From Deinococcus sp. (GTDB taxonomy: Bacteria > Deinococcota > Deinococci > Deinococcales > Deinococcaceae), in contig JAQBPF010000320.1 in assembly GCA_028287665.1 (NCBI GenBank), positions 1 through 8,926 on the forward strand: DNA of 8,926 nucleotides, given 5' to 3'. Of the stretch, positions 1 through 6,550 are shown piece after piece (within the stretch, counting starts at the first letter, position 1; each line of letters opens with the position of its first letter). The notes under the pieces are model-generated. The model did no database searches and was not told the origin of the DNA. It saw nothing but the letters and a program-made list of their open reading frames with translations. Both the position numbers and the translations under genes were made by a program.

Positions 1-111
1 CCGGGCCTCTGTCACAGGCCGCACAGGTTGACTCTGAGAACTCTGCATACTCGCGTTGCGCCCAGTCAGCTTTTCGCCGCTGCCGCCGCCAGAACCGTCG
101 CCCCCCGTCAC
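1..111 (-). CDS. nuoC: NADH-quinone oxidoreductase subunit C, N-terminal part (runs off the window)
   Basis: Only the first 37 codons are present; the frame stays open to the window edge. The proposed GTG start (111-109) overlaps the nuoB TGA stop as GTGA, a common sign of translational coupling. An in-frame ATG at 48-46 is the alternative start but has no clear Shine-Dalgarno sequence. The visible peptide is a low-complexity Gly/Ser-rich stretch followed by a polar segment, so it does not identify the protein by itself. The call rests on position: nuoC follows nuoA and nuoB in nearly all bacterial complex I operons. NuoC is a peripheral-arm subunit next to NuoB and NuoD, facing the cytoplasm. 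If the GTG is used, the protein has a disordered N-terminal extension of about 21 residues before the ATG position. Confidence 0.6.
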   Translation of the reverse strand, partial: MTGGDGSGGGSGEKLTGRNASMQSSQSQPVRPVTEAR

Positions 112-644
112 CGTGTCCACGCGTCCACCATCGGCAACTGGTGGCCCAACTGGTCAAAGGCTTCGCCGCGAACCTTCTTTTGCAGCTGCATCACGGCGTA
201 GATCAGGGCTTCGGGGCGGGGCGGGCAACCGGGCACAAAGATATCCACGGGCACCACGCTGTCCACATTCTGCACGATGGCGTAGTTGTTGAACATGCCG
301 CCCGAACTGGCGCACGCGCCCATGCTGATCACCCATTTGGGGTCGGGCATCTGGTCGTACACCCGGCGCATGATCGGGGCCATTTTTTTGCTGAGGCGTC
401 CAGCCACGATCATCACGTCGGCCTGCCGGGGCGAGGCGCGGAACACCTCGGAGCCGAAGCGGGCCAGATCGTTGCGCCCATCGGTGCTGCTCATCATTTC
501 GATGGCGCAGCAGGCCAGACCGAAGGTGGCGGGCCACATGCTGTTGCTGCGGCCCCAGGCCACCAATTTTTCCAGGCTGGAAAACAGCACGCCTTCGGAT
601 TCCAGTTCCTGCCAGTCGCGTTCAAACAGTTCCTTGAGTGGCAT
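108..644 (-). CDS. nuoB: NADH-quinone oxidoreductase subunit B (complex I, cluster N2 subunit)
   Basis: This 178-aa protein has the usual NuoB length and fold signature. NuoB carries the terminal [4Fe-4S] cluster N2, which passes electrons to quinone at the junction of the peripheral and membrane arms of complex I on the cytoplasmic side. The four expected ligands are visible: the tandem Cys45-Cys46 in the [10 protein letters not shown] segment, Cys111 in the [10 protein letters not shown] segment and Cys140 in the [11 protein letters not shown] segment. The ATG at 644 is supported by AGAGGT at 656-651, six bases upstream. The start of nuoC overlaps the stop codon. The gene lies downstream of nuoA in the same direction, but 162 bp away instead of being adjacent, because a repeat element sits between them. 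No key residue is missing. Identification is firm. Confidence 0.97.
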   Translation of the reverse strand: MPLKELFERDWQELESEGVLFSSLEKLVAWGRSNSMWPATFGLACCAIEMMSSTDGRNDLARFGSEVFRASPRQADVMIVAGRLSKKMAPIMRRVYDQMPDPKWVISMGACASSGGMFNNYAIVQNVDSVVPVDIFVPGCPPRPEALIYAVMQLQKKVRGEAFDQLGHQLPMVDAWTR

Positions 645-650
645 ACATGT

Positions 651-656
651 ACCTCT
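651..656 (-). promoter_or_regulatory. Ribosome binding site of nuoB
   Basis: The minus strand reads AGAGGT six bases before the ATG at 644. It separates this start from an out-of-frame ATG at 648, which lies too close to the site. nuoB needs its own site because the nuoA stop is 162 bp away. Confidence 0.65.
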
Positions 657-662
657 GGTACG

Positions 663-763
663 GGTCGAAAGGTCGAGGGGTCGAGGGTGTTGGGCCGTTC
701 GGATCTAAGAGGTAGAAGAGAGACAGAGTTTTATGCTTCTTACCGTTCTCAGACCCTCAGACC
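663..763. repeat. Intergenic repeat element between nuoA and nuoB made of 8-bp tandem units
   Basis: On the plus strand, 663-686 holds three 8-bp units of the form GGTCGARR. At 748-763 there are two perfect copies of CTCAGACC. Read outwards, the two ends form an imperfect inverted repeat: GGTC blocks every 8 bp at one end face GACC blocks every 8 bp at the other, about 100 bp apart. Between them lies a relatively AT-rich stretch (about 700-745) containing a short imperfect stem, GGTAGAAG with CTTCTTACC. nuoA and nuoB are normally adjacent in complex I operons, so this looks like an inserted non-coding element, perhaps one of the small intergenic repeats known from Deinococcus genomes. I see no coding potential in 645-806 on the minus strand. 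It would be transcribed as part of the nuo mRNA. Confidence 0.5.
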
Positions 764-806
764 TATTTTTGCGGCGCAGCGGGCATGAACCCAACAACCG
801 CCGCCC

Positions 807-1166
<360 letters not shown>

Positions 1167-1172
1167 AAGACT

Positions 1173-1180
1173 CCCCTCCT
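1173..1180 (-). promoter_or_regulatory. Strong Shine-Dalgarno sequence that decides the nuoA start
   Basis: The minus strand reads AGGAGGGG, close to a perfect anti-16S match. Six bases downstream is the ATC at 1166; the first ATG in frame is 30 bases downstream, too far for normal initiation. The site therefore points to ATC as the initiation codon. Confidence 0.8.
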
Positions 1181-1208
1181 AGCGCCCCTGGTCTCTGGTC
1201 ATCGGTCC

Positions 1209-1232
1209 AGCTCGTGAAAAACAGCACGAGCT
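1209..1232 (-). other. Hairpin in the nuo operon leader
   Basis: AGCTCGTG (1209-1216) and CACGAGCT (1225-1232) form a perfect 8-bp stem with an 8-base loop. On the minus strand, the direction of nuo transcription, the loop is U-rich and no U-run follows, so it does not look like an intrinsic terminator. It lies about 30-50 bases upstream of the nuoA ribosome binding site. It could stabilise the 5' end of the transcript or bind a regulator; function is unknown. Confidence 0.4.
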
Positions 1233-1371
1233 AGAGGAAAAAAAGAGAGGGGCCAAACGAACTTGCCGTGCAACCTGTACGGAAACTGAGCTGTGGTACG
1301 CCTCCAGTTTTATCACGAACCCAGGCGGCTATACCGATACAAATGCACAAGTTCTGTGGCTTCCGGATCAC

Positions 1372-1417
1372 AAAAAGGCTGCGCCGCATCCCCCAGGACA
1401 GGCAGACGCGGCGCAGC
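1372..1417 (-). terminator. Rho-independent terminator after the 1443-1904 gene
   Basis: On the minus strand GCTGCGCCGC (1417-1408) pairs perfectly with GCGGCGCAGC (1387-1378), a 10-bp GC-rich stem with a 20-base loop, followed by CC-like bases and TTTTT (1376-1372). It starts 25 bases beyond the TAG of the minus-strand gene. It insulates that gene from the nuo operon, whose promoter should therefore lie between about 1180 and 1370. I found no convincing -35/-10 pair there; the rest of 1181-1442 shows only this terminator and the leader hairpin. Confidence 0.75.
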
Positions 1418-1442
1418 GGCAAAGGGCCAAAAGCTGGACAGC

Positions 1443-1904
1443 CTACGCCAGATCGCCAAATTCGGTCACGGCACGGGCCAGAGCGTCGGTCGTGGTGGCC
1501 TGATGGCCCGCCCACGCCAGCCAGAGCGTGTACAGGGCGCGTTCGGCGGCCATCAGTGCGGCCTTGACACCCGGAGTGGCCTCATCACCCGCAGCGGCCA
1601 GGGCCAGGGTCAGGTGCAACTTGGCGTGAAGGTAGCGGTTTTGCTCGGTGCGGTAACCGTCATAGATGTACACCACGCCTTCCCAGGCCGGAGCAAAGGA
1701 CTGCCAGATCAGATGGGTCACGGCCTCATGGCTGCCGATGCACAGCTGCGCGGCGGGCAGGCCGTCGGGCGTCAGCATCTGGCGCTCGAAGCAGTGCTGG
1801 GCGGCCAAACCGCTCACATCGCTGTCCACGTTGGCACGGAAGCGGGCCTGAATGACGCTGCGGGCCGAGTCTCGGGCAGTGGAGTCACGTGGAGTGTAGG
1901 ACAT
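1443..1904 (-). CDS. Unrecognised 153-aa protein
   Basis: I do not recognise this family. The predicted protein is soluble, with no signal peptide or membrane segment. A polar N-terminus of about 15 residues is followed by a mixed region with two cysteines (HCFER near residue 38 and QLCIGSHE near residue 55). Next come an aromatic-rich stretch with VVYIYDGYR (about residues 77-85) and a mostly helical, Ala/Leu-rich C-terminal half. It is a single-gene unit: a strong promoter lies directly before the ATG, and a terminator directly after the stop. The TATACT box ends only nine bases before the ATG and no Shine-Dalgarno sequence fits, so the mRNA is probably leaderless or nearly so. It is divergent from the sugar kinase gene, with 94 bp between the starts. 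Coding status is supported by this clean promoter-gene-terminator layout; function is unknown. Confidence 0.75.
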   Translation of the reverse strand: MSYTPRDSTARDSARSVIQARFRANVDSDVSGLAAQHCFERQMLTPDGLPAAQLCIGSHEAVTHLIWQSFAPAWEGVVYIYDGYRTEQNRYLHAKLHLTLALAAAGDEATPGVKAALMAAERALYTLWLAWAGHQATTTDALARAVTEFGDLA

Positions 1905-1913
1905 AGTGGGATC

Positions 1914-1942
1914 AGTATATTCTGTTGAGGGCTAAATGTCAT
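1914..1942 (-). promoter_or_regulatory. Promoter of the 1443-1904 gene
   Basis: Minus strand: -35 ATGACA (1942-1937, five of six bases match TTGACA), 17-base spacer, -10 TATACT (1919-1914, five of six match TATAAT). Transcription should start 0-3 bases before the ATG at 1904, giving a leaderless or nearly leaderless mRNA. This is the best sigma-70 type promoter in the window. A palindrome, CAGGT-N3-ACCTG (1948-1960), lies just upstream of the -35. Confidence 0.75.
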
Positions 1943-1987
1943 GAAGGCAGGTTTGACCTGTTTCCTCACCTTCGATCCGGCCCGCGT

Positions 1988-1993
1988 TACCCT
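1988..1993 (+). promoter_or_regulatory. Candidate -10 box (TACCCT) for the PfkB kinase gene
   Basis: TACCCT fits the TANNNT pattern and ends five bases before the GTG at 1999. No Shine-Dalgarno sequence precedes that GTG, so a leaderless transcript is plausible. A TTGACC at 1953-1958 is too far away (29 bases) to be its -35; no good -35 is seen. Confidence 0.4.
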
Positions 1994-1998
1994 GCGCT

Positions 1999-2909
1999 GT
2001 GCCCAGTTGTGTTCCTCTCCGCGTGCTGGTGGCCGGAAACGCCAATACAGAGCTTCAGCTGCACTCCCCCGCCCTGCCCCTGCCCGACGCCGAGAACACG
2101 GCTCACCCGCATGGGTTGACACTCGGTGTCAGTGGGGTGGGGTTCAACGTGGCACACGCTCTGGCACGGCTGGGAGCTGATCCAAGCCTTCTGACCTTTG
2201 CCGGAAACGATCCCGCCGGGGAAGTGGTGCGGCTGGCCCTGGCCCGCGCGGACATTCGCGCCTGTGTGCAGGACGCGCCCGGTACGCCCCTGTCGTTGGT
2301 GCTGTCGGGGCCAGATGGAGGGCGGCAGATTCACCGCGACCTGAAAGGCACAGAGAACCTGAGTGTTGATGCAGACGCTTTCTGTGCGGCGTTGGCTGGC
2401 GCTGACGCTGCTGTGTTGACCAATGTGGGCTGGACGCGCCCGCTGTTGCCTCTGGCGCGGGCGGCAGGCGTGCCCCCATCGTGACCGACCTGCAAGCCAC
2501 GCCCGACCCTGCACATCCCCACGATCAGCCGTTTCTGGCCCACGCCGATGTCCTCTTTCTGAGTGCCGAGCGTCTGACCGTCTCGCCTGCCGAGGCACTT
2601 CAGGGCTACCGCGCCGTGTGTGATCCGGCAGTCATCGTGGTTTCACTGGGCGCACAGGGGGCGCTGCTCTCGGAACGTGGACAGGTGCCCCATCTTCAGC
2701 CCGCCGTGACCACCCGACCTGTCGTCTCGACCAACGGTGCAGGCGACGCGTTGCTGTCGGCCTTCATGTGGGCTTATTTTGGTGGGCAATCGGCGCGGGA
2801 GGCGTTGCGGCTGGCCTGCACCTTTGCCGCCTGGAAGTGCAGTGAGGCTGGCGGCGCGGCAGGCCATCTGTCTGGAAAAGAACTGTCGGTGCTGTGCTCG
2901 GCGGGATAA
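1999..2909 (+). pseudogene. PfkB/ribokinase-family sugar kinase, broken by a one-base frameshift
   Basis: PfkB-family kinases phosphorylate sugars, nucleosides or similar small molecules with ATP in the cytoplasm. Two consecutive frames together give a normal-length member (about 303 aa). The first (1999-2484) has the N-terminal GVSGVGFNVAHALARLG segment (residues 43-59), the family's glycine-rich substrate-binding signature. The second carries the C-terminal signature TNGAGDALLSAF, with the catalytic base Asp at about residue 250 of the repaired protein. The break is at a run of five C (2473-2477): six C would read through as V-P-P-I-V-T-D. This is either a real inactivating deletion or a sequencing error in a homopolymer. 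The rest shows no decay, so damage is recent or artificial. The substrate cannot be told. The GTG at 1999 is the likely start. The TAA stop lies inside the -10 box of the next gene. Confidence 0.85.
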
Positions 2910-2912
2910 CGT
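2907..2912 (+). promoter_or_regulatory. Candidate -10 box (TAACGT) for the acyl-CoA-dehydrogenase-like gene
   Basis: TAACGT fits TANNNT and ends five bases before the GTG at 2918. Its first three bases are the TAA stop codon of the kinase. No Shine-Dalgarno sequence precedes GTG 2918, which favours a leaderless start there over the upstream GTG at 2894. No convincing -35 is seen. Confidence 0.4.
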
Positions 2913-2917
2913 GCCCT

Positions 2918-4069
2918 GTGATTGCGCCCAACCTCACCGACACTGCTGGCCTGACCTCCGAACAGCACACCGTGACTAAGCGGGCGGCGCAGGCCATTGC
3001 CGAACATGCCGCCGAGTGTGAGGCCGCACAGGACGTCACGGATGACGCTGCGGCAGCGTTGCGCCGCAGCGGATACACCCGCCTGACGTTGCCCCGTTCG
3101 GAAGGTGGCCTGGGGGCAACCCTCACGCAATTTGCGGCGGCGCAGACCACGCTGGGCGAGGCGGGCGCGGGGCTGGCCCTGATTCTGGCGATGCACGGGC
3201 ACATCGTGGGCGCAGCTTTTCAGGGCCGCACCTTGCCCGCAGAACTGTTGAAGGCATTGGCCGAGGCCAGCCAGAACGGGAAATTGCTGAACGCCCTCGC
3301 CAGCGAACCCGAACTGGGCAGCCCTTCCCGTGGAGGCTTGCCGCGCACTACCGCCACCCTCAATGGCATGGGCTGGAGCGTCAGCGGGCGCAAAACCTGG
3401 GCCACCGGAGCGCGGGCGCTGGATTTTGCCCTGGTCAACGCTGCCACACCCGATGGGCAAGTCGGGCGCTTCTGGATAGACCTGAAGGCGGGGGGCGTGA
3501 CGATAGAGCCGACGTGGACGGGCGCTTTGGCGTTGCGCGGCAGCGGCAGCCATGACGTGGTGTTCGGCGGCGCGTCGGCCCAGCTGTACGCGCCTCCCAG
3601 CGGCGGACATCCGGCCAGTGGCGCGTGGTTCTGGACGGCCATTGCCGCGACCTATCTGGGTGTAGGATTCGCCGCCCTGCACGCGCTGACCGCCTATGCC
3701 CGCCAGCGCACGCCCACCGCGCTGGGTGCGCCGATTGCCACCCTGCCCCGCGTGCAGGAACACGTGGGCCGAATCGCCGCCGATCTGCACGCCGCCCGCG
3801 CGCTGTTGCACTCTGCCACGCAGCAGTGGGACGCCCAGCCAGACAGTTCCGCCGTGCCTTTCATCGGTGCGGCCAAAGCTCACGCCACCAATGCCGCCGT
3901 CCGTGCCACCGACCTGGCTGTGCGGACGGCTGGAGGCGGCGCCCTGATGCCCGCCCTCCCGCTGGAGCGCCTGCTCAGGGACGCCCGCGCTGGCCTGACA
4001 CATCCACCCAGCGATGAGTCGGCGTATACGGCCTATGGGCTGAGTGTGCTGGAGCCTGCAGCCAACTGA
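2918..4069 (+). CDS. Acyl-CoA-dehydrogenase-fold flavoprotein, probably not a classical dehydrogenase
   Basis: This 383-aa protein has the full acyl-CoA dehydrogenase layout: a helical N-terminal domain, a beta middle domain and a helical C-terminal domain. The middle domain is marked by ASEPELGS (about residue 128) and GRKTWATGA (157-165), the usual FAD and substrate region, followed by a D-FALVNA strand. The C-terminal helix reads RDARAGLTHPPSD (354-366). In medium- and short-chain enzymes this position holds the YEGT motif with the catalytic glutamate. Here it is replaced by HPPS, as in the DszC/SfnB-like flavin monooxygenase branch and some uncharacterised relatives. It may thus be an FMN- or FAD-dependent oxygenase or a dehydrogenase using another base. 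An upstream GTG (2894) would add eight residues and overlap the kinase; GTG 2918 is preferred for its -10 box. It lies in line with the kinase, with the same direction. Confidence 0.9.
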   Translation: MIAPNLTDTAGLTSEQHTVTKRAAQAIAEHAAECEAAQDVTDDAAAALRRSGYTRLTLPRSEGGLGATLTQFAAAQTTLGEAGAGLALILAMHGHIVGAAFQGRTLPAELLKALAEASQNGKLLNALASEPELGSPSRGGLPRTTATLNGMGWSVSGRKTWATGARALDFALVNAATPDGQVGRFWIDLKAGGVTIEPTWTGALALRGSGSHDVVFGGASAQLYAPPSGGHPASGAWFWTAIAATYLGVGFAALHALTAYARQRTPTALGAPIATLPRVQEHVGRIAADLHAARALLHSATQQWDAQPDSSAVPFIGAAKAHATNAAVRATDLAVRTAGGGALMPALPLERLLRDARAGLTHPPSDESAYTAYGLSVLEPAAN

Positions 4070-4086
4070 ACCCTGCCCCACTCCCG

Positions 4087-4092
4087 TATTCT
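4087..4092 (+). promoter_or_regulatory. Candidate -10 box (TATTCT) for the phospholipase D gene
   Basis: TATTCT fits TANNNT and ends eight bases before the ATG at 4101. No Shine-Dalgarno sequence lies between the upstream stop (4069) and this ATG, so a near-leaderless mRNA is plausible. The -35 is not recognisable. Confidence 0.4.
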
Positions 4093-4100
4093 GCCCCCTG

Positions 4101-6344
4101 ATGCGCCTCTTTCCCCATTTCAGTCCCTGGTCTGTGGTGGGCCGCCTGAGTTTTTCGGCGGTGGTGGGCGTGCTGGTGGGGGTCCTGCTGGCGCGGGGAG
4201 CGGTGTCGGTGGTCCTGGCCCTGATTCCGGCAGGGCAACCCTACGTGCGGGGTGTGATTGGCGCACTGGCCGCCATCCTCAGCGTCATGGTGGGGTTTGG
4301 ACTGTCTGGGGCGCTGTCTACGCGGGCTTTGCCCATTTCCCGACTGGGCCTCACACGGGCGCAGGCCCGAATCCGTGGCGGCGTGGCGGCAGGAGCCACC
4401 GCTGGCCTTCTCATCGTGCCCGTGGGCGCACTGATGGGATTGGCAGGCATCTACCGGGGCGGCCTGCTGGGAGACAGCTTCGGCGCGGGTCAGCTTACGA
4501 TAGGGCTGGGCCTGGTGGCGGCCCTGTACGGCCTGCTGTCGGGCGGGGTACTGGGCCTGCTCACGCTGCGGGCACGGCTGGCGTGGCGTCCGGCGCTGGC
4601 AGGCCTCTTGGGATTCGGTGCCGTGGGCGTGTTGGCAGGCGCTGGCCTCGGCGCAGTGGGTGTGCCGAGTTTGCTGGGTGGTGGTGGCTGGGTTCTCCTG
4701 GCGGTGCTGGCAACCGTGCTGGCGCTGGGGCAGGTGGTCGGCGACCTGCTGGTTGCGGCCAGCATAGACGCCGCCGCTGACCGGGGCAGCCAGGACCGGG
4801 CGCATTACGGTCAGGTCGTGGGCACCCTGCTGGTGCTGCTGCTCTCGCTGCTGGGGGTCTGGACGGTGGCACGGGCGGGCGTGGACTTTGTGCAGTCGCG
4901 GCCTTCCAACCCGGTGCCGCTGGCTGTGCCGCAGCGCCAGAGCCTCAGCAAAAGCCTGGGCTGCACCGCCTCCACGGACCCGCTGGAAGTGGCCGCCTGG
5001 CGCGTAACCACCCAAAATGCTCGCCCCGATTTCTCGTGTGGCAATACTTTTTTGGGCTTTCTGCATACCCCGAATCCTGATCTGGCCTTCAGCGACGCGC
5101 CCCCCACCCCACACGGCGGGTTTGATGGCGTGGCCGCGCAAATGGCAGACGCAAAACGCGAAGTCCTGTTTGCGGTGATGGAGTGGGACGACGATCCGGA
5201 ACGCGGGCCGGGGGCTGTGCTAGCGGGCGGAATAGCGCAGTTGTACGGGCGGGTGCGGGCCAATCCTGCGGCTTACCCGGCGGGCGTGACGGTGCGGATT
5301 GCGCTGGGCAATTTTCCGGTGGCCGCCAACCTGGAATGGGGGCCACAGGTGTACGCAGCGGCCCGCGACCTGCTGGCGGCAGGCGTGCCCCTGTCTGATC
5401 CGGGCCGGAAATGGCAGGTAGAGGTCGCCAACTATACCGGCACTTTTCCGCACAGTCACGCCAAATTGCTGGTGACCGACGGCGTAGACCTGACCGTGAT
5501 GGGCTTTAATGTGGGGCCACTGCATCTGCCCGCATCGGCAGATAAGCAGCATGGGGGCAACGTGCGCGACCTGGCCGTGCAGGTGCGTGGCCCCATTGCC
5601 GCCGACGGCCTGAACGTGTTCGACGACCTCTGGACACGCTCCAGCCTGCTGAACTGCGCCCCAGACGTGACCGCCGCCACGGTCAAGCGGGCCTGCCAAC
5701 TGGGCGAGGCCGCCCGAGCAGTTCATCCACAAGGCACCGATCAGCTTCAGATCGGCGTGAAGGGCCGGGAGCGCGTGTTCAGCCTGTACCGACGTGAGGG
5801 CTTCCGGGCCGCTGACGACGCCGTCCTGGGCCTGATCGGTGCCTCGACCCAGACCATAGACCTGATGCACGTGTCGTTCAGCATGGGCGTGCACTGCAAC
5901 CTGGCGCTGCTGAATCCGGACCTGTGTACCTTTGACGATGCCCTGCCGTGGATGCGGGCCCTGGCCGATGCCGCGGGTCGGGGCGTGCAGATTCGCGCCC
6001 TGCTGTACGAACACGGCTTTCTGGGACTGGAAAACCGGGTGGGCCTGGCCGTGCTGCGCCGCGAACTGGAACGGCGCGGGCTGGCCGACCGAATGGAGGC
6101 CCGCTGGTATCCGGGGGCGGTGCACGCCAAAACCATGTTACTGGACGGCAGAATGCTGACGGTGGGCTCTCAGAACCTGCACTATTCCTCGTGGACGCCG
6201 CGCGGCCTGAACGAATACACGCTGGCCACCACTGCCCCCGCCGCCGCTGCCGGATATGCCCGCGAGTTCGCCTTTTTTTGGGGTCAGGCCAAGCCCGCCG
6301 AGCTGCCGGGGTGGCTGAGTGGCACGGGCGGAGAAGTGGATTGA
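4101..6344 (+). CDS. Polytopic membrane protein with a C-terminal phospholipase D domain (two HKD motifs)
   Basis: The 747-aa protein has two parts. Residues 12-258 contain about seven transmembrane helices rich in Gly, Ala, Leu and Val. From about residue 290 follows a phospholipase D superfamily domain with two intact HxKx4D motifs: His453-Lys455-Asp460 (HAKLLVTD) and His675-Lys677-Asp682 (HAKTMLLD), each followed by the usual glycine and Asn/Ser positions (GFN, GSQN). Such proteins cleave or transfer phosphodiesters through a histidine intermediate; cardiolipin synthases and phospholipases D belong here. The six cysteines (288, 313, 519, 532, 599, 609) are all in the catalytic part and none in the membrane part, which suggests an oxidising, extracytoplasmic location. 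The ATG at 4101 is preferred; the frame is open further upstream to 4044 within the previous gene's end. Substrate is unknown; a phospholipid role is most likely. Confidence 0.88.
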   Translation: MRLFPHFSPWSVVGRLSFSAVVGVLVGVLLARGAVSVVLALIPAGQPYVRGVIGALAAILSVMVGFGLSGALSTRALPISRLGLTRAQARIRGGVAAGATAGLLIVPVGALMGLAGIYRGGLLGDSFGAGQLTIGLGLVAALYGLLSGGVLGLLTLRARLAWRPALAGLLGFGAVGVLAGAGLGAVGVPSLLGGGGWVLLAVLATVLALGQVVGDLLVAASIDAAADRGSQDRAHYGQVVGTLLVLLLSLLGVWTVARAGVDFVQSRPSNPVPLAVPQRQSLSKSLGCTASTDPLEVAAWRVTTQNARPDFSCGNTFLGFLHTPNPDLAFSDAPPTPHGGFDGVAAQMADAKREVLFAVMEWDDDPERGPGAVLAGGIAQLYGRVRANPAAYPAGVTVRIALGNFPVAANLEWGPQVYAAARDLLAAGVPLSDPGRKWQVEVANYTGTFPHSHAKLLVTDGVDLTVMGFNVGPLHLPASADKQHGGNVRDLAVQVRGPIAADGLNVFDDLWTRSSLLNCAPDVTAATVKRACQLGEAARAVHPQGTDQLQIGVKGRERVFSLYRREGFRAADDAVLGLIGASTQTIDLMHVSFSMGVHCNLALLNPDLCTFDDALPWMRALADAAGRGVQIRALLYEHGFLGLENRVGLAVLRRELERRGLADRMEARWYPGAVHAKTMLLDGRMLTVGSQNLHYSSWTPRGLNEYTLATTAPAAAAGYAREFAFFWGQAKPAELPGWLSGTGGEVD

Positions 6345-6355
6345 GGAGGGTGAGA

Positions 6356-6406
6356 ATGGGTCTGAGGTACTGGCCCGTCTGCCTACGGAAAGGGAGGAAA
6401 TTGTAG
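6356..6406 (+). CDS. Possible 16-codon small ORF after the phospholipase D gene
   Basis: GGAGGG (6345-6350) begins directly after the TGA of the phospholipase gene and lies five bases before an ATG. The ORF encodes a short basic peptide with two cationic clusters near its end (LRKGRKL) and stops with TAG at 6404-6406. It is the only place among the plus-strand genes with such a good Shine-Dalgarno sequence. It could be a true small protein, a leader peptide, or chance. The remainder of 6345-6550 holds only an 11-bp imperfect direct repeat (GACCCTCCGGC at 6430-6440, GACCCTTCGGC at 6445-6455) and the promoter of the next gene. Confidence 0.25.
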   Translation: MGLRYWPVCLRKGRKL

Positions 6407-6514
6407 GCGCTGTGGTTTTGACCTTCTTGGACCCTCCGGCGCGAGACCCTTCGGCTTTTGCACCCCATCCCCAACTGACCGACATTTCCCCTACAGCACT
6501 GCATCTTTGGGATG

Positions 6515-6544
6515 TTGGCGCGGCGGCCCTGCGCCCGCTACACT
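6515..6544 (+). promoter_or_regulatory. Promoter of the LCP-family gene
   Basis: -35 TTGGCG (6515-6520, four of six match), 18-base spacer, -10 TACACT (6539-6544). The -10 ends six bases before the GTG at 6551, so transcription should start at that codon (leaderless mRNA). This argues against the upstream ATG at 6512, which would lie upstream of the transcription start. Confidence 0.5.
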
Positions 6545-6550
6545 CGCCGT

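Noticed and set aside
767..806. GCGGCG/CGCCGC stem after nuoA as a terminator
   Set aside because: On the minus strand the stem is followed by A residues, not U, and a terminator there would separate nuoA from the rest of its operon.
2472..2484. Programmed -1 frameshift in the sugar kinase
   Set aside because: The C5 run is preceded by G and is not a slippery heptamer, and no stimulatory stem was evident; a deletion or sequencing error is simpler.
2774..4081. 435-codon open frame on the minus strand
   Set aside because: It is a shadow of the acyl-CoA-dehydrogenase-like gene: composition is Gly/Arg/Gln-rich with no known motif, while the plus strand has clear family motifs.
4044..4100. Upstream extension of the phospholipase frame to 4044
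   Set aside because: It lies within the end of the previous gene, encodes no recognisable segment, and the ATG at 4101 starts a plausible short positively charged end followed directly by the first helix.
3975..5141. 388-codon open frame on the minus strand
   Set aside because: Gln/His/Arg-rich translation typical of an antisense frame in high-GC DNA; the plus strand encodes the transmembrane part of the phospholipase protein here.
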